From: Streptomyces sp. CNH099
GTDB lineage: Bacteria > Actinomycetota > Actinomycetes > Streptomycetales > Streptomycetaceae
Assembly (NCBI GenBank): GCA_000514715.1
Contig: AZWL01000001.1
Span: 62,186 to 126,185 of the forward strand
Direction: 5' to 3'
DNA length: 64,000 nucleotides
Shown piece after piece: positions 39,991 through 48,021 of the stretch; the first letter of the stretch is position 1; every line of letters begins with the position of its first letter. The notes below the pieces were generated by a model. It searched no databases. It was not told the origin of the DNA and was given only the letters and a program-made list of their open reading frames with translations. The translations under genes and the position numbers were made by a program.

Positions 39991-41216
39991 CCGCGCCGAC
40001 ACCCGCCGTGCTGGACCTCCTCGGCTCCCTCGCGCCCGACCAGCTGCCCGCGTACGTCTACGACCTGGCGGCCCTGCGCACCCACGCGGCGGCGGTACGG
40101 GCCGCGCTGCCGGCGCCCGTCGAGCTGTACTACGCCGCCAAGGCCAACCCCGAACCGCCGCTCCTGGCCGCCCTCGCGCCGTACGTCGACGGCTACGAGG
40201 TCTCCTCCGGCGGCGAACTCGCCCACGTCGCCGCCACCGTGCCCGGGCGCCGGCTCGCCTTCGGCGCCCCCGGCAAGACGCCCGCGGAGCTGGCCGCGGC
40301 CCGCGCGGCGGGCGTGCACCGGGTGCACGTCGAGAGCCTGCACGAGCTGCGCATGCTCGGTGAGCCCACGGCGGCCTCCGGCCCGGACGGCGGCGACTCC
40401 CGCACGGACGTTCTGCTGCGCGTCAACCTGCCCGTCGCCGACGGCTCGCTGACGGGCAGTTCCCTGGCCATGGGCGGCCGCCCCGCCCCCTTCGGCCTCG
40501 ACCCCGCCGACGCGGCGGAGGCCGCGCGGCTGCTCGCCGGCGGCGCGTACCCGCGGCTGCGGCTGCGCGGCTTCCACGCGCACCTCGCCAGCGGGCTGGA
40601 CGCGCCGCGGCTGCTGGACGTGGCGCGCTCGGTGGTGGCCGGGGCGCTGCGGCTCGCGGACCGCGCGGGGCTCGGCACCCGCGGCCTGGAGGTGAACGTC
40701 GGGGGCGGCATGGCCGTCGACTACGCCGCCCCGGAGGTCCGGTTCGACTGGCGCGGGTACGGCGCGGGGCTGGGCCGGCTGGCCGCCGGGCACCCCGGGC
40801 TGACGCTGCGCGTCGAGCCCGGCCGGGCGCTGGCCGCGTACTGCGGCTGGTACGCCACCGAGGTGCTGGACGTCAAGCGCAGCCACGGCGAGGAGTTCGC
40901 CGTCGTCCGCGGCGGCACCCACCATCTGCGCACCCCGGCCACCAAGGGCCACGACCAGCCCTGCACCGTCCACCCCGCGCCGCGCCCCTGGCCGCACCCC
41001 TGGCCGCGGCCGGCGGCGCGCGGGTCGGAGGTCACGGTCGCCGGGCAGCTGTGCACGCCGAAGGACGTGCTGGCGCGGGGTGTCCGGGCGGCGGGGCTGC
41101 GGGCCGGGGACCTGGTGGTGTTCTCGCTGGCGGGCGCGTACGCCTGGAACATCTCGCACCACGGCTTCCTCATGCACCCGCACCCCCGCTTCCACTTCCT
41201 CGACGGCCCCGGCTGA
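39987..41216 (+). CDS. Type III PLP decarboxylase of siderophore pathway (PvsE/diaminopimelate-decarboxylase-like)
   Basis: 409 residues, TIM-barrel PLP fold: VELYYAAKANPEPPLLAALA with the PLP Lys in YAAKAN, GYEVSSGGELAHVAA, RLRGFHAHLASGLDA, LEVNVGGGMAVDY, RVEPGRALAAYCGWY and LCTPKDVLARG. Relatives decarboxylate diaminopimelate, ornithine or a serine-derived intermediate. In vibrioferrin synthesis PvsE makes the ethanolamine part. The TTG start at 39987 overlaps the previous stop (TTGA) and has CGGAG 7 nt upstream; a later GTG is possible. Last gene of the operon. Confidence 0.92.
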   Translation: MTAPTPAVLDLLGSLAPDQLPAYVYDLAALRTHAAAVRAALPAPVELYYAAKANPEPPLLAALAPYVDGYEVSSGGELAHVAATVPGRRLAFGAPGKTPAELAAARAAGVHRVHVESLHELRMLGEPTAASGPDGGDSRTDVLLRVNLPVADGSLTGSSLAMGGRPAPFGLDPADAAEAARLLAGGAYPRLRLRGFHAHLASGLDAPRLLDVARSVVAGALRLADRAGLGTRGLEVNVGGGMAVDYAAPEVRFDWRGYGAGLGRLAAGHPGLTLRVEPGRALAAYCGWYATEVLDVKRSHGEEFAVVRGGTHHLRTPATKGHDQPCTVHPAPRPWPHPWPRPAARGSEVTVAGQLCTPKDVLARGVRAAGLRAGDLVVFSLAGAYAWNISHHGFLMHPHPRFHFLDGPG

Positions 41217-41274
41217 GGGACGGCGGGCGGGGCCGGCGGCCGCCCGCGGCCGGGGCGGGGCCCGGCCCGTGCGC

Positions 41275-42713
41275 TCATCCGCGGCGGGGAAGGCCGCGCA
41301 GGATCTTGCCCTCGGTCGACAGCACGTAGTCCCGGCCGTCGAAGCGGCGGGTGCGCGCGAACATCAGGTACAGGTACTTGAAGTTCTCCGCGAAGGCGTA
41401 CGCGGGGAAGAGGTCGTCACGTCCTCCAGGATCGTGTACCCGCCGGGGACGCGGGCGTGGGTCCGCATGCCCTCGAAGTACCGCCACGCGGTGCGGCGGT
41501 AGAAGTCGTCCCCGGTCAGCCAGTACAGGTCGAAGGCGCCGTTGACGTACTCGGGCCGGAACTGGTTGCCGGGCGAGGTCACGGCCATGGTGCCGTAGTC
41601 GATCTCCTCGGGCAGCACGGGCCAGCGCCGCAGGACGGACTCCCACGAGCGGTGGTACGCCTCGCCGAGCCGGCGGTCGCCGCCCTTGGCGACCAGCCCG
41701 CCCCAGAACGACGCCAGCTCGGACTGGCGGCGGCCGGTGGTCTCGCCGGTGGCGAAGTCGGCCTGGCGGTACCAGACGTGGCCGTCCCACTCCTCCACCA
41801 GGTGCTCGGTCATGGCCCCGTTGAGCAGCCGCCACCAGCGTAGGCAGTCCCGGTCGCCGAACAGCTCCCAGGCGCCCCACAGGTACTCGTAGAAGGAGTC
41901 GACGGGCGGGTTGGGTCCCTGGTCGACGGGGTCGGTCCAGCGGCCGGTCTCGACGTCGAGCCGGGTGCCGAGGAGGTCGAGCGCGGAGCGCCGCTCGATC
42001 ACCGCGCGGTAGGCGCGCTTCGCCGCCTCGTAGTACCTGCCGTCGCCGGTGAGCTGCGAGAGCATCCCGAACTCCAGGATGTTCGTGCCGATCTCGGCGA
42101 GCGGCGGGGTGGTGCCGTGCACCTCGCCGGTGCGCAGGTTGGCGCGGGTGTACGGCATGCCGGTGGGCGACTTGGTGAACGCGGGCAGCAGCCGGTCGGT
42201 GACGTCGACGCACAGGTCGAGCAGCGACCGCCGGCCGGTGACGAGGTGGCCGGCGAGCAGCCCGCCGACGACGCGGATGATCGACTCGAAGACGTGGAAG
42301 TCGGCGTCGATGTCGAAGTCGAGGTTCCGCTCCAGCCAGTCGGCGGACTCGCGGAGGTCGTCGTCCAGCTCCATCACGTACAGCGTGTCGAGGGCCTCGA
42401 TGACCGACAGGCCCACGGGGTGGCCCTCGGCGAAGAACTCGCGCGCGGTGCCGGAGACGGGCCGCACCTCGTCGTGCCCCCACGCGGCGGCGCGGTAGCC
42501 GTTCCAGGCGTGCAGGAACTCCTTGCGGATCTCGCGCGCCGCCCGCGGCCCGGCGGGCACGCGCGCGGGGGTCGCGGGGGTCGCGGCCGGGCCGGGCAGG
42601 GCCCGCGCGGGCGCGGCCTGTGCCAGGGCGCCGGCGCCGGCGGCGGACGTCGCGGCGGCTGCCAGCAGCCGGCGCCGGGAGAGCGGGGTGCGGTGGTGTG
42701 CGGCGGTGCCCAT
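41275..42713 (-). pseudogene. GH47 alpha-mannosidase with -1 frameshift near the C-terminus
   Basis: The frame from the ATG at 42713 encodes a Tat signal (PLSRRRLLAAAATSAAGAGA) and a GH47-type (alpha/alpha)7 barrel: EIRKEFLHAWNGYRAAAWGH, GLSVIEALDTLYVMELDDDL, FHVFESIIRVVGGLLAGHLV, LAEIGTNILEFGML and VDSFYEYLWGAWELF. At 41418-41420 the frame runs into unrelated residues and a stop, while the family C-terminus (DDLFPAYAFAENFKYLYLMF, then LSTEGKIL) continues in the -1 frame to a stop at 41275. One base is missing after the codon pair for Glu-Asp. It is either a real loss-of-function or a sequencing error. GH47 enzymes trim alpha-1,2-mannose. Lost residues include the late catalytic-region Glu of this family. 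Confidence 0.85.
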
Positions 42714-42896
42714 CGTTGGTGCCCCTTCGCGTGTGGGCGCGCCCCCGACGCGCCTGACATCGTTGTCGCGTGCGGTCGGGACATGAGGCTAGCCGAGCTC
42801 CGGGCGGTGTCAACGGTGCCCGCGGGGCGTCCCGGTGCCTCCGGAGCGGCGCGTCCGCGCGGCGACCGCTGTCCGATATGAGCATAAACTCTCGCT

Positions 42897-44107
42897 ATGA
42901 CCGAGTCCGACCCCGCCGCCGGCGGCCCCGGGCGGGTGGCGCACAGCCGGGTGCCGATGCGGGGCCGCGACCCCCGGGAGCGCGGCCGTAAGGCCACGCC
43001 GCTGGAGCTGCTCTTCGACCTGACGTTCGTCGTCGCGGTCGGCACCGCCTCGTCGTACTTCGCCGAGATGGTCGCCGGGGACCACGCCGGGCCGGCGGTG
43101 GTGGCGTTCACGCTGGCGATGTTCGCGATCACCAACGCGTGGATCAGCTACAGCTGGTTCGCGTCCGCGTTCGGCACCGACGACTGGCTCTACCGGTCGC
43201 TGACGATGCTGCAGATGATCGGCGTCGTCGTCTTCGCCCTCGGCCTGCCGGCGATGTTCCACTCGGTCGAGGAGGGCGACCACCTGGAGATCCGCGCGAT
43301 GGTGATCGGGTACGTCGTGATGCGGATCGCCATGGTGGCCCAGTGGTGGCGGACCGCCCGGGAGTCACCCGCGTTCCACCGCGTGAGCACGGCGAACATC
43401 CGCTGGACCGTGATCGCGTAGGCGGGCTGGCTCGTGGTGGCGTTCACGAAGCTGTCGTTCGGGCCGGTGCTCGTCGCCTTCGCGGTGTTCGCGGTGCTGG
43501 AGCTGCTGCTGCCGGTGCTCACCCAGGGCGGCGCGGGCGGGACGCCGTGGCACCCGCACCACGTCGCCGAGCGGTACGGCCTCTTCGCGATCATCACCCT
43601 CGGCGAGGGCGTGGTCGGCACCGTCGCCTCCTCGGGCGGCCTGCTCGGCGGCCCGCACGGCACGGAGTGGACGGCGAACGCCGTGGCCGTCGTCGTGGCC
43701 GGCGTCGGGCTGACCTTCGGCATGTGGTGGGTGTACTTCAGCACGCCCTTCGGCGACATCCTGGTGCACCGGCGGGCCCGCGGGTACCTCTTCGGCTACG
43801 GCCACATGCTGGTGTTCGCCGGCATCGCGGGCGCCGGCGCCGGACTGCACGTGGCCGGTCTCTACCTGGAGCACCACGCGAAGGTGGGCGCGGTCGCCGT
43901 GGTGCTGTCCCTGGCGCTGCCCGTCGGCCTCTACCTGCTGGTCGTCTACCTGCTCCACACCCTGCTGCTGTCCGCCGGGGACCGCTTCCACCTGCTGCTG
44001 ATCTCCCTGACCCTGGCGGTCCTGGGCGCGGCGGTGCTGCTGTCCGCGGCCGGCGCGCCGGTCGCCGGATGCTGGCCGACCTCACAGCCCGCCGTTCCCC
44101 GTCGTAA
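42897..44107 (+). pseudogene. Low-temperature-requirement A (LtrA)-like membrane protein, interrupted by amber stop
   Basis: The first 174 codons (TPLELLFDLTFVVAVGTASS; FAITNAWISYSWFASAFGTD; MLQMIGVVVFALGLPA) match LtrA membrane proteins. A TAG at 43419-43421 stops the frame inside NIRWTVIA*AGWLVVAFTKL, and the same frame then continues with the rest of the protein (PHHVAERYGLFAIITLGEGV; FGMWWVYFSTPFGDILVHRR; GYGHMLVFAGIAGAG). TGG to TAG is the simplest change. Beyond about 44080 the frame runs on antisense to the next two genes, so the native stop also seems lost; the end given here is that of the -1 frame. LtrA proteins are about 400 residues, which agrees. Function of the family is poorly known. 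Confidence 0.8.
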
Positions 44108-44300
44108 GCAGGAACCTGCCCACCGCCACCAGCAGCCCGAAGAACACGGCGACGCCGATCAGCACCACCGACAGCCCGCGCGCCGTGCGCCGCGAGCGCC
44201 CCGACAGCCGCCGCGGCGAGTCGTCGGCCTGCCGGAAGCCGGCGGCCACCACGCCGGCCCCGCCGAGCAGCACGGCGGCCGCCAGCCACCACCACTCCAC
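44082..44300 (-). CDS. Small two-helix membrane protein
   Basis: 72 residues. Two membrane helices (WWWLAAAVLLGGAGVVAAGF; GLSVVLIGVAVFFGLLVAVG) separated by a basic loop (RRLSGRSRRTAR). GTG start with GGGAGGGG 6-13 nt upstream. Third-position GC fits coding. It lies after the MurA gene in the same direction with a 56-nt gap. I do not recognise the family. Confidence 0.65.
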   Translation of the reverse strand: MEWWWLAAAVLLGGAGVVAAGFRQADDSPRRLSGRSRRTARGLSVVLIGVAVFFGLLVAVGRFLLTTGNGGL

Positions 44301-44356
44301 GTCGGTCCCCTCCCGGTCTCCCTCATCGAACGCCGTCCCCGCGCACTCCTCGCGCG

Positions 44357-45664
44357 CTACTCCTCGCGGCTGTGCAGCTCCAGGCCGAGCGTGCGGAACT
44401 GCTCGACGGGCCGGTGGTAGCCGCGCTCGATGTGGTGCACCCCGCGCAGCGTCGAGCCGCCGGTGGCGACCGCCGCGGCCAGCACCGCGGAGAACCCGGC
44501 GCGGATGTCCGGCATCGTGACGTCCCCGCCGCGCAGGCTGCTGACGCCGCGCACCACGGCGGAGTGCAGCGCGCCGGTGTCGTGGTAGCGGCAGGCGGGG
44601 CCGCCCAGACAGGTGTCGTACACCTCGATCTCGGCGCCCATGCCCTGCAGCGCGGAGACGTAGGCCAGCCGGTTCTCGTACACCGTCTCATGCAGCACCG
44701 ACATCCCCTCGGCCTGGGTGAACAGCACCATCAGCGGTGTCTGCCAGTCGGTGGCGAACCCGGGGTGGGTGTCGGTCTGCACGGCGGCGGAGCGCAGCGT
44801 CCGCGGCGCCGACGCGGAGATCCACTCGTCGGTGATCTCGAACCGTGCGCCCATCCGCGCCAGCGTGGTGATGGGCGTGACCAGCCGGTCCTGCGGGCAT
44901 CCGTGCACCCGCACCTCTCCCCCGGTGACCAGCCCGGCGACCAGGTAGGAGAACGCCTCGATGCGGTCTCCGCCCAGCCGGGTGGTGGCGCCGCCGAGCG
45001 CGTCGACGCCCTCGACGACGATGCGGCGGTCCGGGTAGAGGGAGATCCGCGCGCCCATCCGCTGCAGGAACAGGGCCAGCTCGACGATCTCCGGCTCGGT
45101 CGCGGCGTTGCGGATGACGGTGCGGCCCTCGGCCCGTACGGCGGTCAGCAGCACGGTCTCGGTGGCGCCGACGCTGGGGTACGGCAGGTCGACGCGGGTG
45201 CCGCGCAGCCGGGCGGCGCGAGCGTGGATGCCGTCCTCGGCCAGCTCCACCTCGGCGCCGAACCGGCGCAGCGCGTCCAGGTGGAAGTCCACCGGCCGGC
45301 GGCCGATCGGGTCGCCGCCGACCAGCGGCACGAACGCCTCGCCGGCCAGGTGCAGCAGCGGGCCCAGCAGCAGGATCGGGATGCGGTTGAGTCCGGTGAA
45401 CGCCTTGTCCACGCTCGGGTCCGCCACCGGCCCCGGCACGACGGTGACCACGCCGTCGACGCGCTCGACCTTCATGCCCACGTGCTCCAGCATCCGGGCG
45501 GTGATGCCGACCTCGCCGACGTCGGGCGCGTTGCGTATGGTGCTCGGCCCGGCGCCGAGCATCGCGGCCACCATGTGCTTGCTGACCGCGTTCTTCGCCC
45601 CCCGCACGGTGACGTCACCGCGCAGCGGTCCGGACGGCTCGATCTGCCACAGCTTCCCACTCAC
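44357..45664 (-). CDS. murA: UDP-N-acetylglucosamine 1-carboxyvinyltransferase with Asp at the fosfomycin-target position
   Basis: 435 residues. EPSP-synthase-like fold with the substrate-binding RGAKNAVSKHM motif (K24, N25), GATETVLLTAV, DRIEAFSYLVAGLV, and TDTHPGFATDWQTPLMVLFT. MurA transfers enolpyruvate from PEP to UDP-GlcNAc, the first step of peptidoglycan synthesis in the cytoplasm. The active-site loop reads VGGDPIGRRPVDFH: the Cys alkylated by fosfomycin (Cys115 in E. coli) is Asp118 here, a change known to give intrinsic fosfomycin resistance, as in Mycobacterium tuberculosis. GTG start. Streptomycetes often have two murA genes; whether this is the housekeeping or second copy cannot be told. 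Confidence 0.95.
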   Translation of the reverse strand: MSGKLWQIEPSGPLRGDVTVRGAKNAVSKHMVAAMLGAGPSTIRNAPDVGEVGITARMLEHVGMKVERVDGVVTVVPGPVADPSVDKAFTGLNRIPILLLGPLLHLAGEAFVPLVGGDPIGRRPVDFHLDALRRFGAEVELAEDGIHARAARLRGTRVDLPYPSVGATETVLLTAVRAEGRTVIRNAATEPEIVELALFLQRMGARISLYPDRRIVVEGVDALGGATTRLGGDRIEAFSYLVAGLVTGGEVRVHGCPQDRLVTPITTLARMGARFEITDEWISASAPRTLRSAAVQTDTHPGFATDWQTPLMVLFTQAEGMSVLHETVYENRLAYVSALQGMGAEIEVYDTCLGGPACRYHDTGALHSAVVRGVSSLRGGDVTMPDIRAGFSAVLAAAVATGGSTLRGVHHIERGYHRPVEQFRTLGLELHSREE

Positions 45665-45783
45665 CCGTGCAGCCTACGACCGTGCCCCGCCGGCCCTCTC
45701 CCCCGGCCCCGGCTGCGCCGCCGCCCCGGCCCGGTACCGGGGGCCGGGGCCCGCGCGCCGGCCGGCGGCCGTACGCTCCCGGC

Positions 45784-46185
45784 ATGACGGTCACGTACGA
45801 GTGGCGGGGCGGGTTCGGCAACGCGGAGGTCGACGCCCTGCACGCCGAGGCGTTCCGGCACCCGGTGCTGGACACCGACTGGCACGCCCGGCTGCACCGC
45901 CACAGCCTCGGCTGGGTGTGCGCCCGCGACGGCGGCGCGCTCGCCGGCTTCGTGAACGTCGCCTGGGACGGCGGCGTGCACGCGTTCCTCCTGGACACCG
46001 CGGTGCCGGTGGCGCGGCGGCGGGCGGGCATCGGCGCCGGGCTGGTCGCGGAGGCGGTGGCCGGGGCGCGTGCGGCCGGGTGCGCGTGGCTCCACGTCGA
46101 CTTCGCCGAGGAGCTGCGCCCGTTCTACGTCGACGGCTGCGGCTTCCGGCCGACGCCCGCGGGTCTCGTCGCGCTGACCGGCTGA
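45784..46185 (+). CDS. GNAT-family N-acetyltransferase (small)
   Basis: 133 residues, one GNAT domain: VCARDGGALAGFVNVAWDGG, AFLLDTAVPVARRRAGIGAG (acetyl-CoA-binding loop) and LHVDFAEELRPFYVDGCGFR. Starts from an ATG divergent from murA with 119 nt between. Acceptor unknown. Confidence 0.9.
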   Translation: MTVTYEWRGGFGNAEVDALHAEAFRHPVLDTDWHARLHRHSLGWVCARDGGALAGFVNVAWDGGVHAFLLDTAVPVARRRAGIGAGLVAEAVAGARAAGCAWLHVDFAEELRPFYVDGCGFRPTPAGLVALTG

Positions 46186-46357
46186 CCTGCGCGCGCACCC
46201 CGGCGACGGCGCCGCGCCACCGCACGGCCACCGGATCGTCATCCCCCGCCGGCCGTACATGTCTCCCATGGGAGGCTTCGCACCGTTGCCCGTCCGGCGG
46301 CCGCGCCCGGAGGATGAGGCGTCGCCGAGGCTCCACGAAGCCGCCTGGGGAGGGCAC

Positions 46358-47152
46358 ATGAGGCCGAGCAGCCGGAGCAGCCGGATCCGCAGGGTGTCCG
46401 CCGTCGTCGGCGGCGCCTTCGCGCTCGTCGTCGCCGTCCCGCACGCCGCCTCGGCGGCCGCCGCCCCGCCGCCGGCGCTGCCGGCGAACGCGGACGGCCT
46501 GGAGCAGACGTTCCAGCCCGCGTACGACTACGACACCGACGGCTGCTACCCGGTCCCGGCCATCGGCGCCGACGGCACGGTCAGCCCCGGCCTCGAACCG
46601 GGCGGCGCGCTCAACGGCGGCTGCCGCGACGCCGCGGACCTCGACAACACCAACGGCTACTCCCGGGCCAGGTGCAACAACGGCTGGTGCGCCGTGGTGT
46701 ACGGCCTGTACTTCGAGAAGGACCAGGCGCTGCCCGGCACGGGCATCGGCGGGCACCGGCACGACTGGGAGCACGTCGTGGTGTGGGTGCGGAACGACGC
46801 CCCGCAGCAGGCGCAGTACGTCTCGACGTCCGCCCACGGGGACTTCGACACCTACGCCCGCGACCGGATCCGGTGGGACGGCACCCACCCCAAGGTCGTC
46901 TACCACAAGGACGGCCTGGGCACCCACGCCTTCCGCCCGGCCACCGGCAACGACGAGCCGCCGGAGAACCACCACGGCGGGTGGCAGTTCCCCGACCTGG
47001 TGGGCTGGAACGGCTATCCCCCGGGGGTGCGCGACCGGCTCGCCGCGGCGGACTTCGGCAGTGCCCACTTCGGCCTGAAGGACTCCTCCTTCGTCTCCCA
47101 CCTGGAGAAGGCCCTGCCCGAGGGCGTCCCGTTCGACCCCGCCGCCCCGTAG
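46358..47152 (+). CDS. Secreted NPP1-family (NLP, necrosis/ethylene-inducing-like) protein
   Basis: 264 residues. Sec signal (SRIRRVSAVVGGAFALVVAV, cleavage near ASAAAA), then an NPP1 domain with the diagnostic heptapeptide GHRHDWE, preceded by WCAVVYGLYFEKDQALPG and followed by HVVVWVRNDAPQQAQYVSTS. Conserved Cys pairs occur before and after the Asn-rich segment. In plant-associated microbes these proteins bind sphingolipids and damage plant membranes; in soil actinomycetes their role is open. The ATG at 46358 follows GGGGAGGG. It meets the FHA gene end-to-end with one base between. Confidence 0.92.
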   Translation: MRPSSRSSRIRRVSAVVGGAFALVVAVPHAASAAAAPPPALPANADGLEQTFQPAYDYDTDGCYPVPAIGADGTVSPGLEPGGALNGGCRDAADLDNTNGYSRARCNNGWCAVVYGLYFEKDQALPGTGIGGHRHDWEHVVVWVRNDAPQQAQYVSTSAHGDFDTYARDRIRWDGTHPKVVYHKDGLGTHAFRPATGNDEPPENHHGGWQFPDLVGWNGYPPGVRDRLAAADFGSAHFGLKDSSFVSHLEKALPEGVPFDPAAP

Positions 47153-47153
47153 C

Positions 47154-47942
47154 TCACTCCTCCAGCAGCCGCAGGTCCTTCTTCTCGATCGTGGCGGTGA
47201 CCAGCAGGTCGGTGATGAGGTTGTGGTTGAGCGCGTTGCCGACGGGCGGCGGGACGTCCCTCGCCATCAGCCCCTGCACCCCGTCCCGGCTGAGCTTCTG
47301 CCGCACGCCGGCGACGATGTGCGCGGCGCGCTTCTCGGTCCAGTTCCGCGCCGGCTGCAGCCGCTTCAGCTCGTACGCGACCTGGGCCCAGGTCAGCGGC
47401 TGCGGCTGCGGGTCGCCCTGCAGATAGCGCTGGGCGAGGCAGACGAGCACGAGCATCTCCTCGTCGTCCAGGTCGCGCTCCTCGCCGAGGGTCGACTCCT
47501 CCTGCACGGTCGGGCCCCCTGCCGCGCCGCCGGCGCGGGCCGCGGAGATCCGCACCTCCAGCAGGTGGTCCTGGCGGGGCGAGACGACGAACAGCGGGGT
47601 GTAGCCGGCGGGCAGGAACGCCTGGTCGCCGCCGTGCACGAGCCGGGAGTCGGGGAAGCGGATCGGCCGCTTCCCGGTGTTGGTCAGCATCCAGCGCGCG
47701 TACTGCCGCGTGAGCATCCCCTGCCGGCGGCTGACGTGCCGGTCGCCGCCGCCGACGCAGACGTGCACCTCCGGCTCGTTCCGCCCGAACACCAGGGTGA
47801 AACCGGCGTCCGGAGCCACGCTCATCCCGCCGTTCGCGCCCAGCACGAACAGCGTCTCCGGCTGCGGCGGCACGTCGCCGGGAGGCAGTCCGCGGCTGAG
47901 GCTGCCGACGTCCTTCGGCAGCAGAGTGATCTTGCTCACCAT
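47154..47942 (-). CDS. FHA-domain protein
   Basis: 262 residues. An N-terminal FHA domain (GFTLVFGRNEPEVHVCVGGG, DRHVSRRQGMLTR, ARWMLTNTGKRPIRF) carries the phosphothreonine-binding GRN...SRRQ pattern. The C-terminal half is helical (LDDEEMLVLVCLAQRYLQGD; NWTEKRAAHIVAGVRQKL) and resembles a winged-helix DNA- or protein-binding region. It follows the receptor-like Ser/Thr kinase genes in the same direction (79 nt gap), so it may read their phosphorylation signal. Confidence 0.85.
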   Translation of the reverse strand: MVSKITLLPKDVGSLSRGLPPGDVPPQPETLFVLGANGGMSVAPDAGFTLVFGRNEPEVHVCVGGGDRHVSRRQGMLTRQYARWMLTNTGKRPIRFPDSRLVHGGDQAFLPAGYTPLFVVSPRQDHLLEVRISAARAGGAAGGPTVQEESTLGEERDLDDEEMLVLVCLAQRYLQGDPQPQPLTWAQVAYELKRLQPARNWTEKRAAHIVAGVRQKLSRDGVQGLMARDVPPPVGNALNHNLITDLLVTATIEKKDLRLLEE

Positions 47943-48021
47943 GGCGGGTACCCCCTCGTCTCCGGGTCACTGCGCCTCACGGTAACCACCCCCGCCGTGG
48001 AGGGGTCCCGGAGCCGGGAGA

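Noticed and set aside
41404..41430. Programmed -1 frameshift in the GH47 gene
   Set aside because: No slippery heptamer and no evident downstream pseudoknot at the site; a lost base or sequence error is simpler.
43400..43440. Pyrrolysine or selenocysteine recoding at the LtrA stop
   Set aside because: The stop is TAG, no Pyl genes or downstream hairpin are seen, and the family has no such residue; nonsense change is simpler.
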